A DNA stretch of 64,000 bases from an uncultured Clostridia bacterium (GCA_934247225.1 CAKQJE010000012.1:15691-79690); one strand, 5' to 3'; shown: positions 44,405 to 52,923, counted from the stretch's first letter. Made by a program: numbers and translations. Notes: generated by a model from the letters alone, not told the origin.

Positions 44405-45117
44405 AATTCACTCTCCGTAATTTTGATAAACGCGTCCTCGAAATTGTCCGTTCCCGCCGCTGCGATAAGTTCTTCCGGCTTACCGACCGCGCAAACCTTG
44501 CCTTTTGCCATAATAGCGACTTTATCGCATAACGCTTCGGCTTCTTCGAGGTAATGGGTGGTGAGAATTATGGTTATTTCGCCTTTGAGCTTTCTGATTA
44601 TTTTCCAGAGTTCTCTCCTTGCGATAACGTCGAGACCGAGCGTCGGTTCGTCCAGAAACAAAATTTTCGGCTTTGAAATTATGCCTATCGCGATCGAAAC
44701 GCGCCTTTTCCAGCCGCCCGAAAGGGTTTTCGTCTTTCTGTTTAAAACCTCGCCCAATGAAAACGCTTCTACGATAGAAGAGAGATATTCTTTATCGTTC
44801 ATACCGTAAAGCGAAGCAAAAAATTCGAGATTTTCCTCTACCGTAAGGTTCGGCGCGACAGCCGTTTCCTGCGGCGAAACGTCGACGATTTTCTTTATTT
44901 CGTCGGGATTTTCGGTGACGGAAACGCCTTCTATTTCAGCCTTTCCGCTTTGAGGGAGAGAAAGGCAGGTGAGAATTTTAATAAGCGTGGTTTTGCCCGC
45001 TCCGTTTATGCCCAGAAGACCGAAAAGCGAGTTTTTTTCGATTTCGAGCGACACGTCTTTAAGAGCATGGATTTTTCCGTAATATTTGTTAAGATTTTCG
45101 ATTTTGATTTCTGTCAT
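44401..45117 (-). CDS. ABC transporter ATP-binding protein
   Basis: The 238-residue ATPase has Walker A GINGAGKTTLIK, a Q-loop region VDVSPQE, Walker B ILFLDEPTLGLD and the H-loop TTHYLEEAEALCD. The signature is LSGGWKRR rather than LSGGQ, a substitution common in this subfamily. It is paired with the ABC-2 permease encoded next. ATG 45117 was chosen because MTEIKIENLNKYYG is the normal family start. The frame continues upstream to 45252 into the TetR gene without homology. Confidence 0.92.
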   Translation of the reverse strand: MTEIKIENLNKYYGKIHALKDVSLEIEKNSLFGLLGINGAGKTTLIKILTCLSLPQSGKAEIEGVSVTENPDEIKKIVDVSPQETAVAPNLTVEENLEFFASLYGMNDKEYLSSIVEAFSLGEVLNRKTKTLSGGWKRRVSIAIGIISKPKILFLDEPTLGLDVIARRELWKIIRKLKGEITIILTTHYLEEAEALCDKVAIMAKGKVCAVGKPEELIAAAGTDNFEDAFIKITESEL

Positions 45118-45140
45118 TTTCAGTATTATTCCTTGTTTGT

Positions 45141-45686
45141 CTATGCGAAAAACGCTTTGAACGTCGTTGAAAGTATGTCGGAAACGTCGTCTTCGGAAAG
45201 GGTAAGGTATTCGGTCGCGATCTGCGTCGCTATGCCGTGAACGACGACCCACATTATAAGGTGGAATTTCTTCGCCGCTTCGAAGCTTATGTTATACCTT
45301 TCGGCAACGCTTTTGACCGTCTCGATAAAGTATTCGTCCTCTCGTTTTCCGTCCTCGTTCTTTCTCGAACGCATAAAAAGCGCCTTGAAAAGCTCTGGTT
45401 CCCGCCTTGCGAAATTAACGTAACCCATTCCCGAAGCTTTATATGCGGGGTATTTACCCGAATCGGCTTCTTTTTTTAAAAAACCGAGATAAATATCGTT
45501 AATTTCTCTTAAAACCGAGTCTTTAAGATCGTCGAGATCCTTAAAATTGCAATAAAGCGGTTGAGTGGAGACGTTCGAAAAGTCCGCCAAAGAGCGCATT
45601 CCAAGGCTCAAAAATCCTTTTTTTCTTATCATTTCCACGGCTTTTTCTATGAAAAATTGCTTTGAGTATTTCTTTACGTTCGGCAT
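45141..45686 (-). CDS. TetR-family transcriptional regulator
   Basis: The 181-residue protein has an N-terminal HTH (IRKKGFLSLGMRSLADFSNVSTQPLYCNF) followed by a TetR C-terminal ligand domain with the TetR_C_33-like phrase NFARREPELFKALFM. It is the first gene of the operon regulator-ATPase-permease. A 20-bp perfect palindrome overlaps its transcription start, so autorepression with de-repression by an exported compound is likely. The start is ATG 45686, after TTGGAG. An earlier in-frame ATG lies inside the operator. Confidence 0.9.
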   Translation of the reverse strand: MPNVKKYSKQFFIEKAVEMIRKKGFLSLGMRSLADFSNVSTQPLYCNFKDLDDLKDSVLREINDIYLGFLKKEADSGKYPAYKASGMGYVNFARREPELFKALFMRSRKNEDGKREDEYFIETVKSVAERYNISFEAAKKFHLIMWVVVHGIATQIATEYLTLSEDDVSDILSTTFKAFFA

Positions 45687-45697
45687 TTTCGCTCCAA

Positions 45698-45717
45698 AAA
45701 ATAACATATGTTATTTT
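45698..45717. promoter_or_regulatory. TetR operator (20-bp perfect palindrome)
   Basis: AAAATAACATATGTTATTTT is perfectly palindromic. It begins 7 nt downstream of the -10 box of the TetR-ABC operon, over the expected transcription start, an ideal site for repression by the TetR product. Confidence 0.8.
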
Positions 45718-45723
45718 TCCATA

Positions 45724-45752
45724 ATAATAGCACCGATTTATTTTTGTGTCAA
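45724..45752 (-). promoter_or_regulatory. Promoter of the TetR-ABC operon
   Basis: On the minus strand TTGACA (45752-45747) and TATTAT (45729-45724) are separated by 17 nt, next to the palindromic operator. Confidence 0.85.
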
Positions 45753-45841
45753 GCGTTTTAAGGTTATATTTACTTAAAAATAACCGACAAAATTTTATCA
45801 AAAGCAACAAAACAGGCTCTTTTTTAGCATTTAAAAAATTT

Positions 45842-45847
45842 TATAAT
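45842..45847 (+). promoter_or_regulatory. Possible -10 box directly before spoIIGA
   Basis: TATAAT ends 6 nt before the spoIIGA ATG. No good -35 is present at 17 nt, as expected if an activator such as Spo0A is needed. If used, the mRNA would be leaderless. Confidence 0.45.
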
Positions 45848-45853
45848 GGAAAT

Positions 45854-46666
45854 ATGGAAGTGTACATAGAGTATGTTGCGATAAATAATTTTCTTATCGA
45901 TTATATGCTCGTTTCCCTGACGAGAAAATCGATGAAATTACCCTATAAAAAAGCGTATGTGTGCCTTGCTGCGCTTTGCGGAGCGTTGTTCGCGATAATA
46001 ACTCCGCTTTTTAAGATGAACGCGGGGTTTACGTTTATAGCGAAATTTTTCGAAGGGACGCTGATAATTTTAATATCGGGGAAGTTCACGAATTTCCGCG
46101 CGTATATAAGGAGCTTTTATTTATTCCTGTTCTTTACGTTCGCGTTCGGCGGAGCGGTTTTCGGGGCGTTTTATTTATGCGGCACGTCTTACGACGTCTT
46201 CACCCGCACGTCTCCCGAGGAGCTTACGCTCACGATTATTCTCGCTATCGTTTTCGCTATGTATTTCATAACGGGAAAAGTGGTGGGGAAGTTATATAAA
46301 AAGAGCGAAATTACTGATTTTATAAGAAAATGCGAATTTTCGATAGGCGGAAAAACTTATGTCGTGAACGGTTTTTTAGACAGCGGAAACAGACTTCGTT
46401 ACAAAAACGAACCGATAATAATCGTCTCGCAGAAACTGTCCGAAAAACTTTTAAAAGACGGAGCGTTTTCGGGCGTAATTCCGAGATTTGCGGGGATTTC
46501 GACCATTGCGGGAGAAAGGCTTATAAAAGTTTATAAGATAAGCAGAATTAAGATATATAACGGAAAAAACGAGAATATAATAGATAACGTAATGCTGGGA
46601 ATGACGGACAAAAACGTCAGATGCGGCGGGGAATACGATCTTATTCTCGGAACGGTGTTTGCATAG
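45854..46666 (+). CDS. spoIIGA: Sigma-E processing peptidase SpoIIGA
   Basis: The 270-residue protein has five N-terminal helices (EVYIEYVAINNFLIDYMLVSL onward, residues 1-150) and a cytosolic aspartic protease domain. The catalytic signature is NGFLDSGNRL, equivalent to the D-[ST]-G-N motif of SpoIIGA. ATG 45854 begins the conserved MEVYIEY start. It cleaves the pro-sequence of SigE after septation. It is followed 32 nt later by sigE, the standard spoIIG operon. It looks intact, unlike the sigG downstream. The ribosome binding site is poor (see the leaderless-transcript finding). Confidence 0.92.
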   Translation: MEVYIEYVAINNFLIDYMLVSLTRKSMKLPYKKAYVCLAALCGALFAIITPLFKMNAGFTFIAKFFEGTLIILISGKFTNFRAYIRSFYLFLFFTFAFGGAVFGAFYLCGTSYDVFTRTSPEELTLTIILAIVFAMYFITGKVVGKLYKKSEITDFIRKCEFSIGGKTYVVNGFLDSGNRLRYKNEPIIIVSQKLSEKLLKDGAFSGVIPRFAGISTIAGERLIKVYKISRIKIYNGKNENIIDNVMLGMTDKNVRCGGEYDLILGTVFA

Positions 46667-46698
46667 CATAAAATCAGCGTGCTTAAAGGAGAACTGAA

Positions 46699-47400
46699 AT
46701 GTTGTCGAAAATTATTGCTTTCATAAAAAGAATTTTTGAAGAAGAAGGCGGAAGCATTCACTATCTTTCGGGAGCCGAAGCCCTTCCGAAGCCTTACACT
46801 CCGGACGAAGAGCAGGAGCTTGTGTCCAGGCTCGGCGGCGACGACGAAAACGTGCGGCAGGGACTTATCGAGCATAATTTAAGGCTCGTTGTGTACATAG
46901 CAAGGAAATTCGATAACACGGGCGTGGAGACCGACGATCTGATTTCCGTCGGCACGATAGGTCTTATCAAAGCCGTGAACACCTTCAACGCAGGCAAAAA
47001 CATAAAACTCGCGACTTATGCTTCGAGATGTATCGAAAACGAAATACTTATGTATTTAAGGCGGGTGGTGAAGCTTAAAGGCGAAGTCTCTCTGGACGAA
47101 CCGCTCAACGTCGATTGGGAGGGGAACGAACTTCTTTTATCCGACGTACTCGGGACGGACAGCGACGTGGTGTATAAGGATATCGAACTCGGAGCGGAAA
47201 AGGAAATGCTTATGGAAGCAATCGGAAAACTTTCTCCGAGAGAAAAGGAAATAATGAATATGCGATTCGGACTTAACGGGTGTAAGGAAAGAACGCAGAA
47301 AGAGGTCGCGGACATGCTCGGGATTTCTCAAAGCTACATCTCGCGGCTCGAAAAAAAGATTGTTTTGCGGCTTAAAAAAGAATTGTCGAAAATGAGTTGA
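46699..47400 (+). CDS. sigE: Sporulation sigma factor SigE (pro-form)
   Basis: The 233-residue protein matches pro-SigE throughout: a basic/hydrophobic pro-sequence (MLSKIIAFIKRIFEEE), ALPKPYTPDEEQELV, region 2 (NLRLVVYIARKFDNTG, DLISVGTIGLIKAVNTF, LATYASRCIENEILMYLRR), DEPLNVDWEGNELLLSDVLGTD, and the region 4 HTH (EVADMLGISQSYISRLEKK). It is the early mother-cell sigma. No degenerate residues are visible, so the gene is under selection or only recently useless. Confidence 0.96.
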   Translation: MLSKIIAFIKRIFEEEGGSIHYLSGAEALPKPYTPDEEQELVSRLGGDDENVRQGLIEHNLRLVVYIARKFDNTGVETDDLISVGTIGLIKAVNTFNAGKNIKLATYASRCIENEILMYLRRVVKLKGEVSLDEPLNVDWEGNELLLSDVLGTDSDVVYKDIELGAEKEMLMEAIGKLSPREKEIMNMRFGLNGCKERTQKEVADMLGISQSYISRLEKKIVLRLKKELSKMS

Positions 47401-47574
47401 TTAAGGTCAAAACCAAGCGTTAATCGACTTATAGACTGACATTTTCGACTTTTTGTATTCAAAAACGCCAAAGTGTGCTTTTCTTTTTAATTCATTGTAA
47501 GATAAAATATCTGTAACGCCGTCGGTAGGAAACGTAAATCGGTATCCGTAACCGATCGGCGGAAAGGAGGCTTA

Positions 47575-47970
47575 ATGAAACAAAAAGTTGTCATTTGCGG
47601 CGTGGATACGTCAAGGCTTAAAAGGCTTTCCGTTAAAGAAAGCGAAGAGTTGCTCGGAAGAATCAAAGAGGGCGATAAAGCCGCCCGCGACGAATTTATT
47701 CTCGCTAACATCAGGCTCGTGCTGTCCATAATAAGAAGATTCGATAAATCTAAAGTCAGCGCGGACGATATGTTTCAGGCGGGAATGATAGGGCTTATCA
47801 AGTCGGTAGACAATTTCGACCTGTCCGTAGGCGTGCGTTTTTCAACGTATGCCGTACCGATGAATTTCGTCTGTCGAAACGTTGCGACAAAACAATTTAC
47901 TTATTCTGATAAAAAACCTCTCGGAAGCTGCTTTTCCGAGAGGTTTTGTTTTGCATTTAAAAGCAAATAA
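47575..47970 (+). pseudogene. sigG: Truncated sigG (forespore sigma factor), region 2 only
   Basis: The first 96 residues are clearly SigG: VVICGVDTSRLKRL, NIRLVLSIIRRFDKS, DDMFQAGMIGLIKSVDNFDL and RFSTYAVPM. In intact SigG the next residues are IIGEIRRYLRD, then regions 3 and 4. Here homology stops at base 47862, and the remaining 35 codons are unrelated sequence running through an intrinsic terminator. About 150 codons, including -10 and -35 recognition and the activator surfaces, are missing. No other frame continues the homology. The excellent AAAGGAGG ribosome binding site is retained. It is most likely a deletion-derived pseudogene. Confidence 0.85.
47913..47951 (+). terminator. Intrinsic terminator inside the truncated sigG frame
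   Basis: A 14-bp stem AAAACCTCTCGGAA with its complement (47913-47926 with 47934-47947) is followed by TGTTTT. It overlaps the last codons of the sigG remnant. Confidence 0.85.
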
Positions 47971-48044
47971 TCGATATTCGTAGGGGAAATCGCCGATCTC
48001 CCGCTGTTACAATAAATATTTAAAATAGCGAGGTGTTTAAAATA

Positions 48045-48599
48045 TTACCAACTCTGACACCAGTCTGCAAAATCGCCTGCGAGATCCTCTCCGTTCGCTT
48101 CGATGTTCTGTTCTGCGATTTCGTCGTAATATTCGAGTTCGTGGATCAAAATCGGCAATTCTTCCCCGAATTTTTCCGTTAAAACGCCTTTTTCATGAAT
48201 GTCTTTTACTATATCGACAAGAACGGCCACGAAAGCTTTGGTAATTTCAGAAGAGCCGTTTTCGTCGGAGAACTCGGAGTCGTCGCTGTTTTCCGAATAT
48301 TCGAAACCGTTTTCGATAACCCATTGTTTTACGGCTTCGGCTGTTTCTCCCGTGCCGAAAACAAAAAGTTCGTTTTGAAGCCAGCACGCATAATTCCATC
48401 TCGCTTCCTCTTCGTCCGAAGCAAGTCCGTCGCCCGCTGCTTCCGAGTCGTATTGTCGTTCGGTGTTGTATCCGAGGGTGACCGTCGGTTTGCACGGGTT
48501 CCCATCTTCATCGGAAACATAAAGCGAAACGGCGTAAACGTCCTTATCCGTCCAGCTTTTTATGCTGTCGATAATCATTTTTTCAAGCAACTCTTTCAT
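48045..48599 (-). CDS. Acidic DUF4303-like protein
   Basis: The 184-residue, strongly acidic protein has VYAVSLYVSDEDG near residue 20 and EEARWNYACWLQNEL near residue 65. These resemble the DUF4303 family, a group often seen near polymorphic toxins as possible immunity proteins. The match is by eye only. ATG 48599 is preceded by TTGGAGG. The frame's apparent TTG start is part of that ribosome binding site. It is alone, next to the capsule-type dehydratase gene. No toxin gene is visible nearby. Confidence 0.6.
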   Translation of the reverse strand: MKELLEKMIIDSIKSWTDKDVYAVSLYVSDEDGNPCKPTVTLGYNTERQYDSEAAGDGLASDEEEARWNYACWLQNELFVFGTGETAEAVKQWVIENGFEYSENSDDSEFSDENGSSEITKAFVAVLVDIVKDIHEKGVLTEKFGEELPILIHELEYYDEIAEQNIEANGEDLAGDFADWCQSW

Positions 48600-48659
48600 C
48601 TGATTTTCCTCCAATTTTTTTTACGGCTGTCGAAGCCCGGCGGACGGGCGATCGAAATC

Positions 48660-50504
48660 TCAGTCTCTGTCGTCGATTTTATAAGTCGGAACGATTCTTT
48701 GAACGAGAGCTTTCATATCTCCCGTTTCGGAGTACGCCGCCTCGTAAAGCTCGTTTAAGTTGTTCCATAAAGAAGCTTCGTCGAACTTTATCGGCTGAGC
48801 GATATTTATGAGTCCGTTGGGGGTTTTCTGCATACCCTCTTCGTCCATAAGCCTTTCCTCGAAAAGCTTTTCGCCCGGGCGAAGACCCGTGCATTTGATA
48901 TCGATATCGACGTTCGGTTCGAAGCCCGAAAGCTTTATGAGGTTGTATGCAAGATCGTAAATCCTCACCGGTTCGCCCATATCGAGAACGAAAATCTGTC
49001 CGCCTTTCGCGTAAGCTCCCGCTTGCAAAACGAGCGAAACGGCTTCGGGAATGGTCATAAAGTATCTTATAATGTCTTTATGCGTGACGGTGACGGGTCC
49101 GCCCTCTTTGATCTGTTGTCTGAAAAGGGGAATAACCGAGCCGTTCGACCCTAAAACGTTGCCGAATCTGACGGCTACGAATTTGGTTTTACTGTGTCTT
49201 CCGAACGCCTGAACGATCATTTCGCAGATACGTTTCGTCGCGCCCATAACGTTGGTGGGGTTGACGGCTTTGTCCGTCGAAATCTGAACGAAAGTTTCAA
49301 CGCCGTAATCGTTCGCGCAACGCGCCGCGTTGAACGTTCCGAAAACGTTATTTTTAACGGCTTCGTTGGGGCTTGTTTCCATTAAGGGAACGTGTTTGTG
49401 CGCCGCGGCATGGAAAACTATCTGCGGGCGGTATTTTTCGAAAATATCTCTGATTTTGCCGAGATCTCTCACGCTTGCGATCAGAGTGACGAGGTTTAAA
49501 GCAGGGAGTTTTCGTTTGAGTTCCTGTTCGATATCGTACGCGTTGTTTTCGTAAATATCTACGATAATAAGCCGTTTGGGGTTATGCGTTGCGATCTGCC
49601 GACAAAGCTCGCTTCCTATCGAACCGCCGCCCCCCGTAACGAGAACTGTTTTGCCTTCGATATAACCTATGATTTCGTTGATATCGACTTCCACCGCGTC
49701 CCTTCCGAGAAGATCCTGAATGTCGACCTCACGCATGGCGGAAACGGAAACCTGACCGTCCGCGAGCTGATAAAGTCCGGGAAGAATTTTAACGGGGCAA
49801 CCCGCGTCGTTACATCTCGTGATGATTTTGCTCAGCCTTTTTTTATCCACGGAAGGCATCGTGACGTGAATTTCGTTCACGCCGTATTTTTTAACGAATT
49901 TCTTTATCTCGTAAGTCGACCCGACGACTCTCACTCCGTTTACCGATCTGCCTATTTTTTCGGGGTCGTCGTCGATGACGCAGACGGGATTGAAATCGGT
50001 TTTATCGGAAGTCTGCATTTCGGCGATAAGCGTCGCGCCCGATTTTCCCGCGCCGACAATCATAACCCTCGTTTTTTTGTGGTTGCCTAAGGTGAAATAG
50101 TGCCTTCCCACGTTTATCGCGCGCTTGAAAAACCTCGTCATTCCCGTGAAAACGAAGAGGAACGAAGCGTAAACGCAACAGGTTGAAAATCCGATTACGT
50201 CTCTTCCGATAAGCGCGGCGTAAATAATATTAGCAACGGCGATGCAAGCCATCGCAAAGCATAGCTTCATCGCGTCTATAATGCTTGCCGAACTGAAAAT
50301 TATCGAGTAAAGTCCGAGTGCCTTATAAACGGAAACAACCAGCAGAATATTTCCGACGAACCATATCACGACCGACAGATAATTCGTGTCGGGCGTTGTG
50401 TTTTTCGTAATTATATACGAGAAAACGAGCGATACCAATATGGAAATCACGTCGATAAAAAGTACGATTATTTTTTTGAACGTATCGTTTTTTCTATGTT
50501 TCAT
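48660..50504 (-). CDS. CapD/FlaA1-type membrane nucleotide-sugar 4,6-dehydratase (PglF-like)
   Basis: The 614-residue protein has four N-terminal helices (residues 10-125) and a first Rossmann domain (VMIVGAGKSGATLIAEM). The catalytic SDR domain carries VLVTGGGGSIGSELCRQI, AAAHKHVPLME and STDKAVNPTNVMGATKR, with Met replacing the usual Tyr as in all FlaA1/PglF enzymes. It probably converts UDP-GlcNAc (or UDP-GalNAc) to a 4-keto-6-deoxy sugar for surface glycans. The start is uncertain. ATG 50504 fits the family best, but an in-frame ATG at 50582 adds 26 residues. Neither has a strong ribosome binding site. Confidence 0.9.
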   Translation of the reverse strand: MKHRKNDTFKKIIVLFIDVISILVSLVFSYIITKNTTPDTNYLSVVIWFVGNILLVVSVYKALGLYSIIFSSASIIDAMKLCFAMACIAVANIIYAALIGRDVIGFSTCCVYASFLFVFTGMTRFFKRAINVGRHYFTLGNHKKTRVMIVGAGKSGATLIAEMQTSDKTDFNPVCVIDDDPEKIGRSVNGVRVVGSTYEIKKFVKKYGVNEIHVTMPSVDKKRLSKIITRCNDAGCPVKILPGLYQLADGQVSVSAMREVDIQDLLGRDAVEVDINEIIGYIEGKTVLVTGGGGSIGSELCRQIATHNPKRLIIVDIYENNAYDIEQELKRKLPALNLVTLIASVRDLGKIRDIFEKYRPQIVFHAAAHKHVPLMETSPNEAVKNNVFGTFNAARCANDYGVETFVQISTDKAVNPTNVMGATKRICEMIVQAFGRHSKTKFVAVRFGNVLGSNGSVIPLFRQQIKEGGPVTVTHKDIIRYFMTIPEAVSLVLQAGAYAKGGQIFVLDMGEPVRIYDLAYNLIKLSGFEPNVDIDIKCTGLRPGEKLFEERLMDEEGMQKTPNGLINIAQPIKFDEASLWNNLNELYEAAYSETGDMKALVQRIVPTYKIDDRD

Positions 50505-50703
50505 AAACACCGCGATGATAAAGCGACGGACGAAAACGTCCCGTTCGCCTGATAAAAACCGCAGTTTAACGGCAAATAGCATAAAATGCCGTCCGCGGCT
50601 TACACGATTATATCACTTTAATGAAATTTCGTCAATGTTTTTAAGTGGATTAACCGAAATGTTTGTTTTATTAAGAATTTAGAAGTAAAATGCGGTCTAA
50701 TAT

Positions 50704-50735
50704 TTGACTTTTCGGCAAATAAAGTATATTATAAT
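50704..50735 (+). promoter_or_regulatory. Probable promoter of pgk
   Basis: TTGACT (50704-50709) is followed by TATATT (50725-50730, 15-nt spacer) or TATAAT (50730-50735, 20-nt spacer). Neither spacing is ideal. A diverged copy of the 15-nt motif (two mismatches) lies upstream at 50639-50653. Confidence 0.5.
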
Positions 50736-50775
50736 GACGTAAAAGCAAATTCTTGCAAAAAAAGGAGTTAAGACT

Positions 50776-52095
50776 ATGAACAAAAAATCGATAAGAGACG
50801 TTGACGTAAGCGGAAAAAGATGTCTTGTAAGATGCGATTTCAACGTGCCTATGAAAGACGGGGTTATCACGGATGAAAACCGTATTCAGGGCGCTCTTCC
50901 CACCATCAGATACCTTATGGAACACGGAGCCAAGGTAATTCTTTGCTCGCACATGGGTAAACCTCATAATATATTCACCGAGGGATTCGGTCTTAATAAA
51001 AAGGAGAAAAAGGCAGTCGAAGCTCTTCCCGAAAACGAGAGAGCGGCGGCAAAAGCCGAATATATCGCAAAGGCGCTTAAAGGAGACCTTAAAAAGTTCA
51101 CGCTTGCGCCCGTCGCGAAAAGACTCAACGAACTTTTGGACGGCAAAGTCGCGTTCGCAACCGATATCGTAGGCGACGACGCGAAAGCGAAAGTAGCCGC
51201 GCTTAAAGACGGCGAATGCGTACTTCTCGAAAACCTTCGTTTCGACGCGGGCGAAGAGGGCAGAGACGAAGAGTTCTGCAAAAAGCTTGCTTCCTTCTGC
51301 GATATTTACGTAAACGACGCTTTCGGAACGGCTCACCGTTCTCACGCTTCCACTGCGGCTATCGTCGAATACGGTTTCGTTAAAACGGCTGTATGCGGAT
51401 TTTTGATCGAAAAAGAACTTTCCGTTATGGCGGACGCTTTGGAACATCCCGTAAGACCGTTCGTGGCAATTCTCGGCGGAGCGAAAGTTGCGGATAAACT
51501 CAACGTTATCTCCAACCTCCTCGAAAAATGCGACACGCTCATCATCGGCGGCGGAATGGCGTATACTTTCCTTAAAGCTCAGGGCTACGAAGTCGGCGCT
51601 TCGCTTGTCGACGACACCAAGATCGATTACTGCAAGGAAATGATGGCGAAAGCCAAAGCCGAAGGCAAGAAACTTCTTCTTCCTATCGACGGCGTTCAGA
51701 TAAAGAGCTTCCCCGATCCTATCGACGCTCCCGTAGAAACTTTCGTAAGAAAGGTCGGCGAGTTCGATCCCGATATGGAATCGTGCGATATCGGTCCCGC
51801 AACCGCTAAACTTTACGCGGACGCACTTGTCGGAGCAAAGACGATTATCTGGAACGGACCTATGGGCGTATTCGAAAACCCCACGCTTGCGGCGGGTACC
51901 AACGCGATAGCGAAAGCAATGGCTTCCTGCGAGGGCGCAACCACCATTATCGGCGGCGGCGACAGCGCGGCGGCAGTCGCTCAGCTCGGCTATGCGGATA
52001 AGATGACTCATATATCCACGGGCGGCGGAGCTTCCCTCGAACTTTTCGAAGGCAAGAAACTTCCCGGTATCGAATGTCTTAACAATAAGGACTGA
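50776..52095 (+). CDS. pgk: Phosphoglycerate kinase with a 44-residue insertion
   Basis: The 439-residue enzyme has the PGK hallmarks: KRCLVRCDFNVPMKDG, CVLLENLRF, VNDAFGTAHRSHAST, ILGGAKVADKLNVI, WNGPMGVFE and GGGDSAAAV. It makes ATP from 1,3-bisphosphoglycerate. Most bacterial PGKs are 390-400 residues. The excess is a Lys/Glu/Ala-rich helical insertion at residues 64-107, between SHMGKP and FTLAPVAKRL, the loop after the 3-phosphoglycerate-binding basic patch. It is first of the pgk-tpiA-gpmI operon and has an AAAGGAG site. Confidence 0.97.
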   Translation: MNKKSIRDVDVSGKRCLVRCDFNVPMKDGVITDENRIQGALPTIRYLMEHGAKVILCSHMGKPHNIFTEGFGLNKKEKKAVEALPENERAAAKAEYIAKALKGDLKKFTLAPVAKRLNELLDGKVAFATDIVGDDAKAKVAALKDGECVLLENLRFDAGEEGRDEEFCKKLASFCDIYVNDAFGTAHRSHASTAAIVEYGFVKTAVCGFLIEKELSVMADALEHPVRPFVAILGGAKVADKLNVISNLLEKCDTLIIGGGMAYTFLKAQGYEVGASLVDDTKIDYCKEMMAKAKAEGKKLLLPIDGVQIKSFPDPIDAPVETFVRKVGEFDPDMESCDIGPATAKLYADALVGAKTIIWNGPMGVFENPTLAAGTNAIAKAMASCEGATTIIGGGDSAAAVAQLGYADKMTHISTGGGASLELFEGKKLPGIECLNNKD

Positions 52096-52132
52096 TAATA
52101 TTTACTGCAATTAAAATTCGGAGACAAATCAT

Positions 52133-52885
52133 ATGAGAAAAGCAATTATCGCAGGAAATTGGAAAATGAATAAAACCATGGCGGAGACCAAGGAAATGAT
52201 CACCGCTTTGAAACCCCTTGCTGAAAACGCGTCTTGCGACGTAGTTCTCTGCGTTCCGTTCACGGATATTCAGACCGCAAAGAAAGCGGCTAAGGGTTCC
52301 AACATTAAAATCGGCGCGGAAAACGTGCATTGGGCGGAGAAAGGAGCTTTCACGGGCGAAATTTCCGCAGATATGCTCAAAGAGCTTAAAGTAGATTACG
52401 TTATCATCGGACACAGCGAAAGAAGACAGTATTTCGGCGAAACCGACGAAACGGTAAACAAGAGAGTTCAGGCTGCTTTGAACGCGAGACTTAAACCTAT
52501 CGTCTGCGTAGGCGAAACGGAAGCGGAAAGAGAAGGCGGACTTACCGAAAAAGTTCTCGAAAGACAGATCGTCGAAGGTCTTAAAGGCTTCAAGTCCAAG
52601 GATTTCGACAAAATCGTTATCGCATACGAACCCGTCTGGGCTATCGGAACGGGCAAAACCGCTACGGCTACCGACGCAAACAACACTATCGGTTATATCA
52701 GACACATTCTTGCGAAGAAATTCCACAGATCGATTGCCGAAAAGACGAGAATTCAGTACGGCGGCTCGATGAACGTCAAGAACTGCAAAGAGCTTATGGC
52801 TCAGGAAGAAATCGACGGCGGACTTATCGGCGGCGCTTCTTTGAAAGCCGAGGATTTCTCGGTTATCGTCAACTACGATAAATAA
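52133..52885 (+). CDS. tpiA: Triosephosphate isomerase
   Basis: The 250-residue TIM barrel has IAGNWKMNKT (catalytic Asn/Lys), IIGHSERRQYFGETD (catalytic His), AYEPVWAIGTGKTAT (catalytic Glu and loop 6) and YGGSMNVKNC. It interconverts DHAP and glyceraldehyde 3-phosphate. It lies 37 nt after pgk. A terminator hairpin follows, so some transcription stops before gpmI. Confidence 0.97.
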   Translation: MRKAIIAGNWKMNKTMAETKEMITALKPLAENASCDVVLCVPFTDIQTAKKAAKGSNIKIGAENVHWAEKGAFTGEISADMLKELKVDYVIIGHSERRQYFGETDETVNKRVQAALNARLKPIVCVGETEAEREGGLTEKVLERQIVEGLKGFKSKDFDKIVIAYEPVWAIGTGKTATATDANNTIGYIRHILAKKFHRSIAEKTRIQYGGSMNVKNCKELMAQEEIDGGLIGGASLKAEDFSVIVNYDK

Positions 52886-52892
52886 TTTACAT

Positions 52893-52923
52893 CGGGCGGA
52901 AAACAAACTTTCCGCCCGTTTTT
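52893..52923 (+). terminator. Intrinsic terminator between tpiA and gpmI
   Basis: A perfect 10-bp stem CGGGCGGAAA/TTTCCGCCCG (52893-52902 with 52909-52918) with a 6-nt loop is followed by five T residues. No promoter is obvious before gpmI, so partial read-through is expected. Confidence 0.85.

Noticed and set aside
47863..47970. A frameshift continuing sigG
   Set aside because: I checked all three plus frames after 47862. None gives IIGEIRRYLRD or regions 3-4, so it is a deletion or replacement, not a frameshift.
50671..52011. 446-codon minus-strand frame
   Set aside because: It is antisense to pgk and has no start signal or homology.
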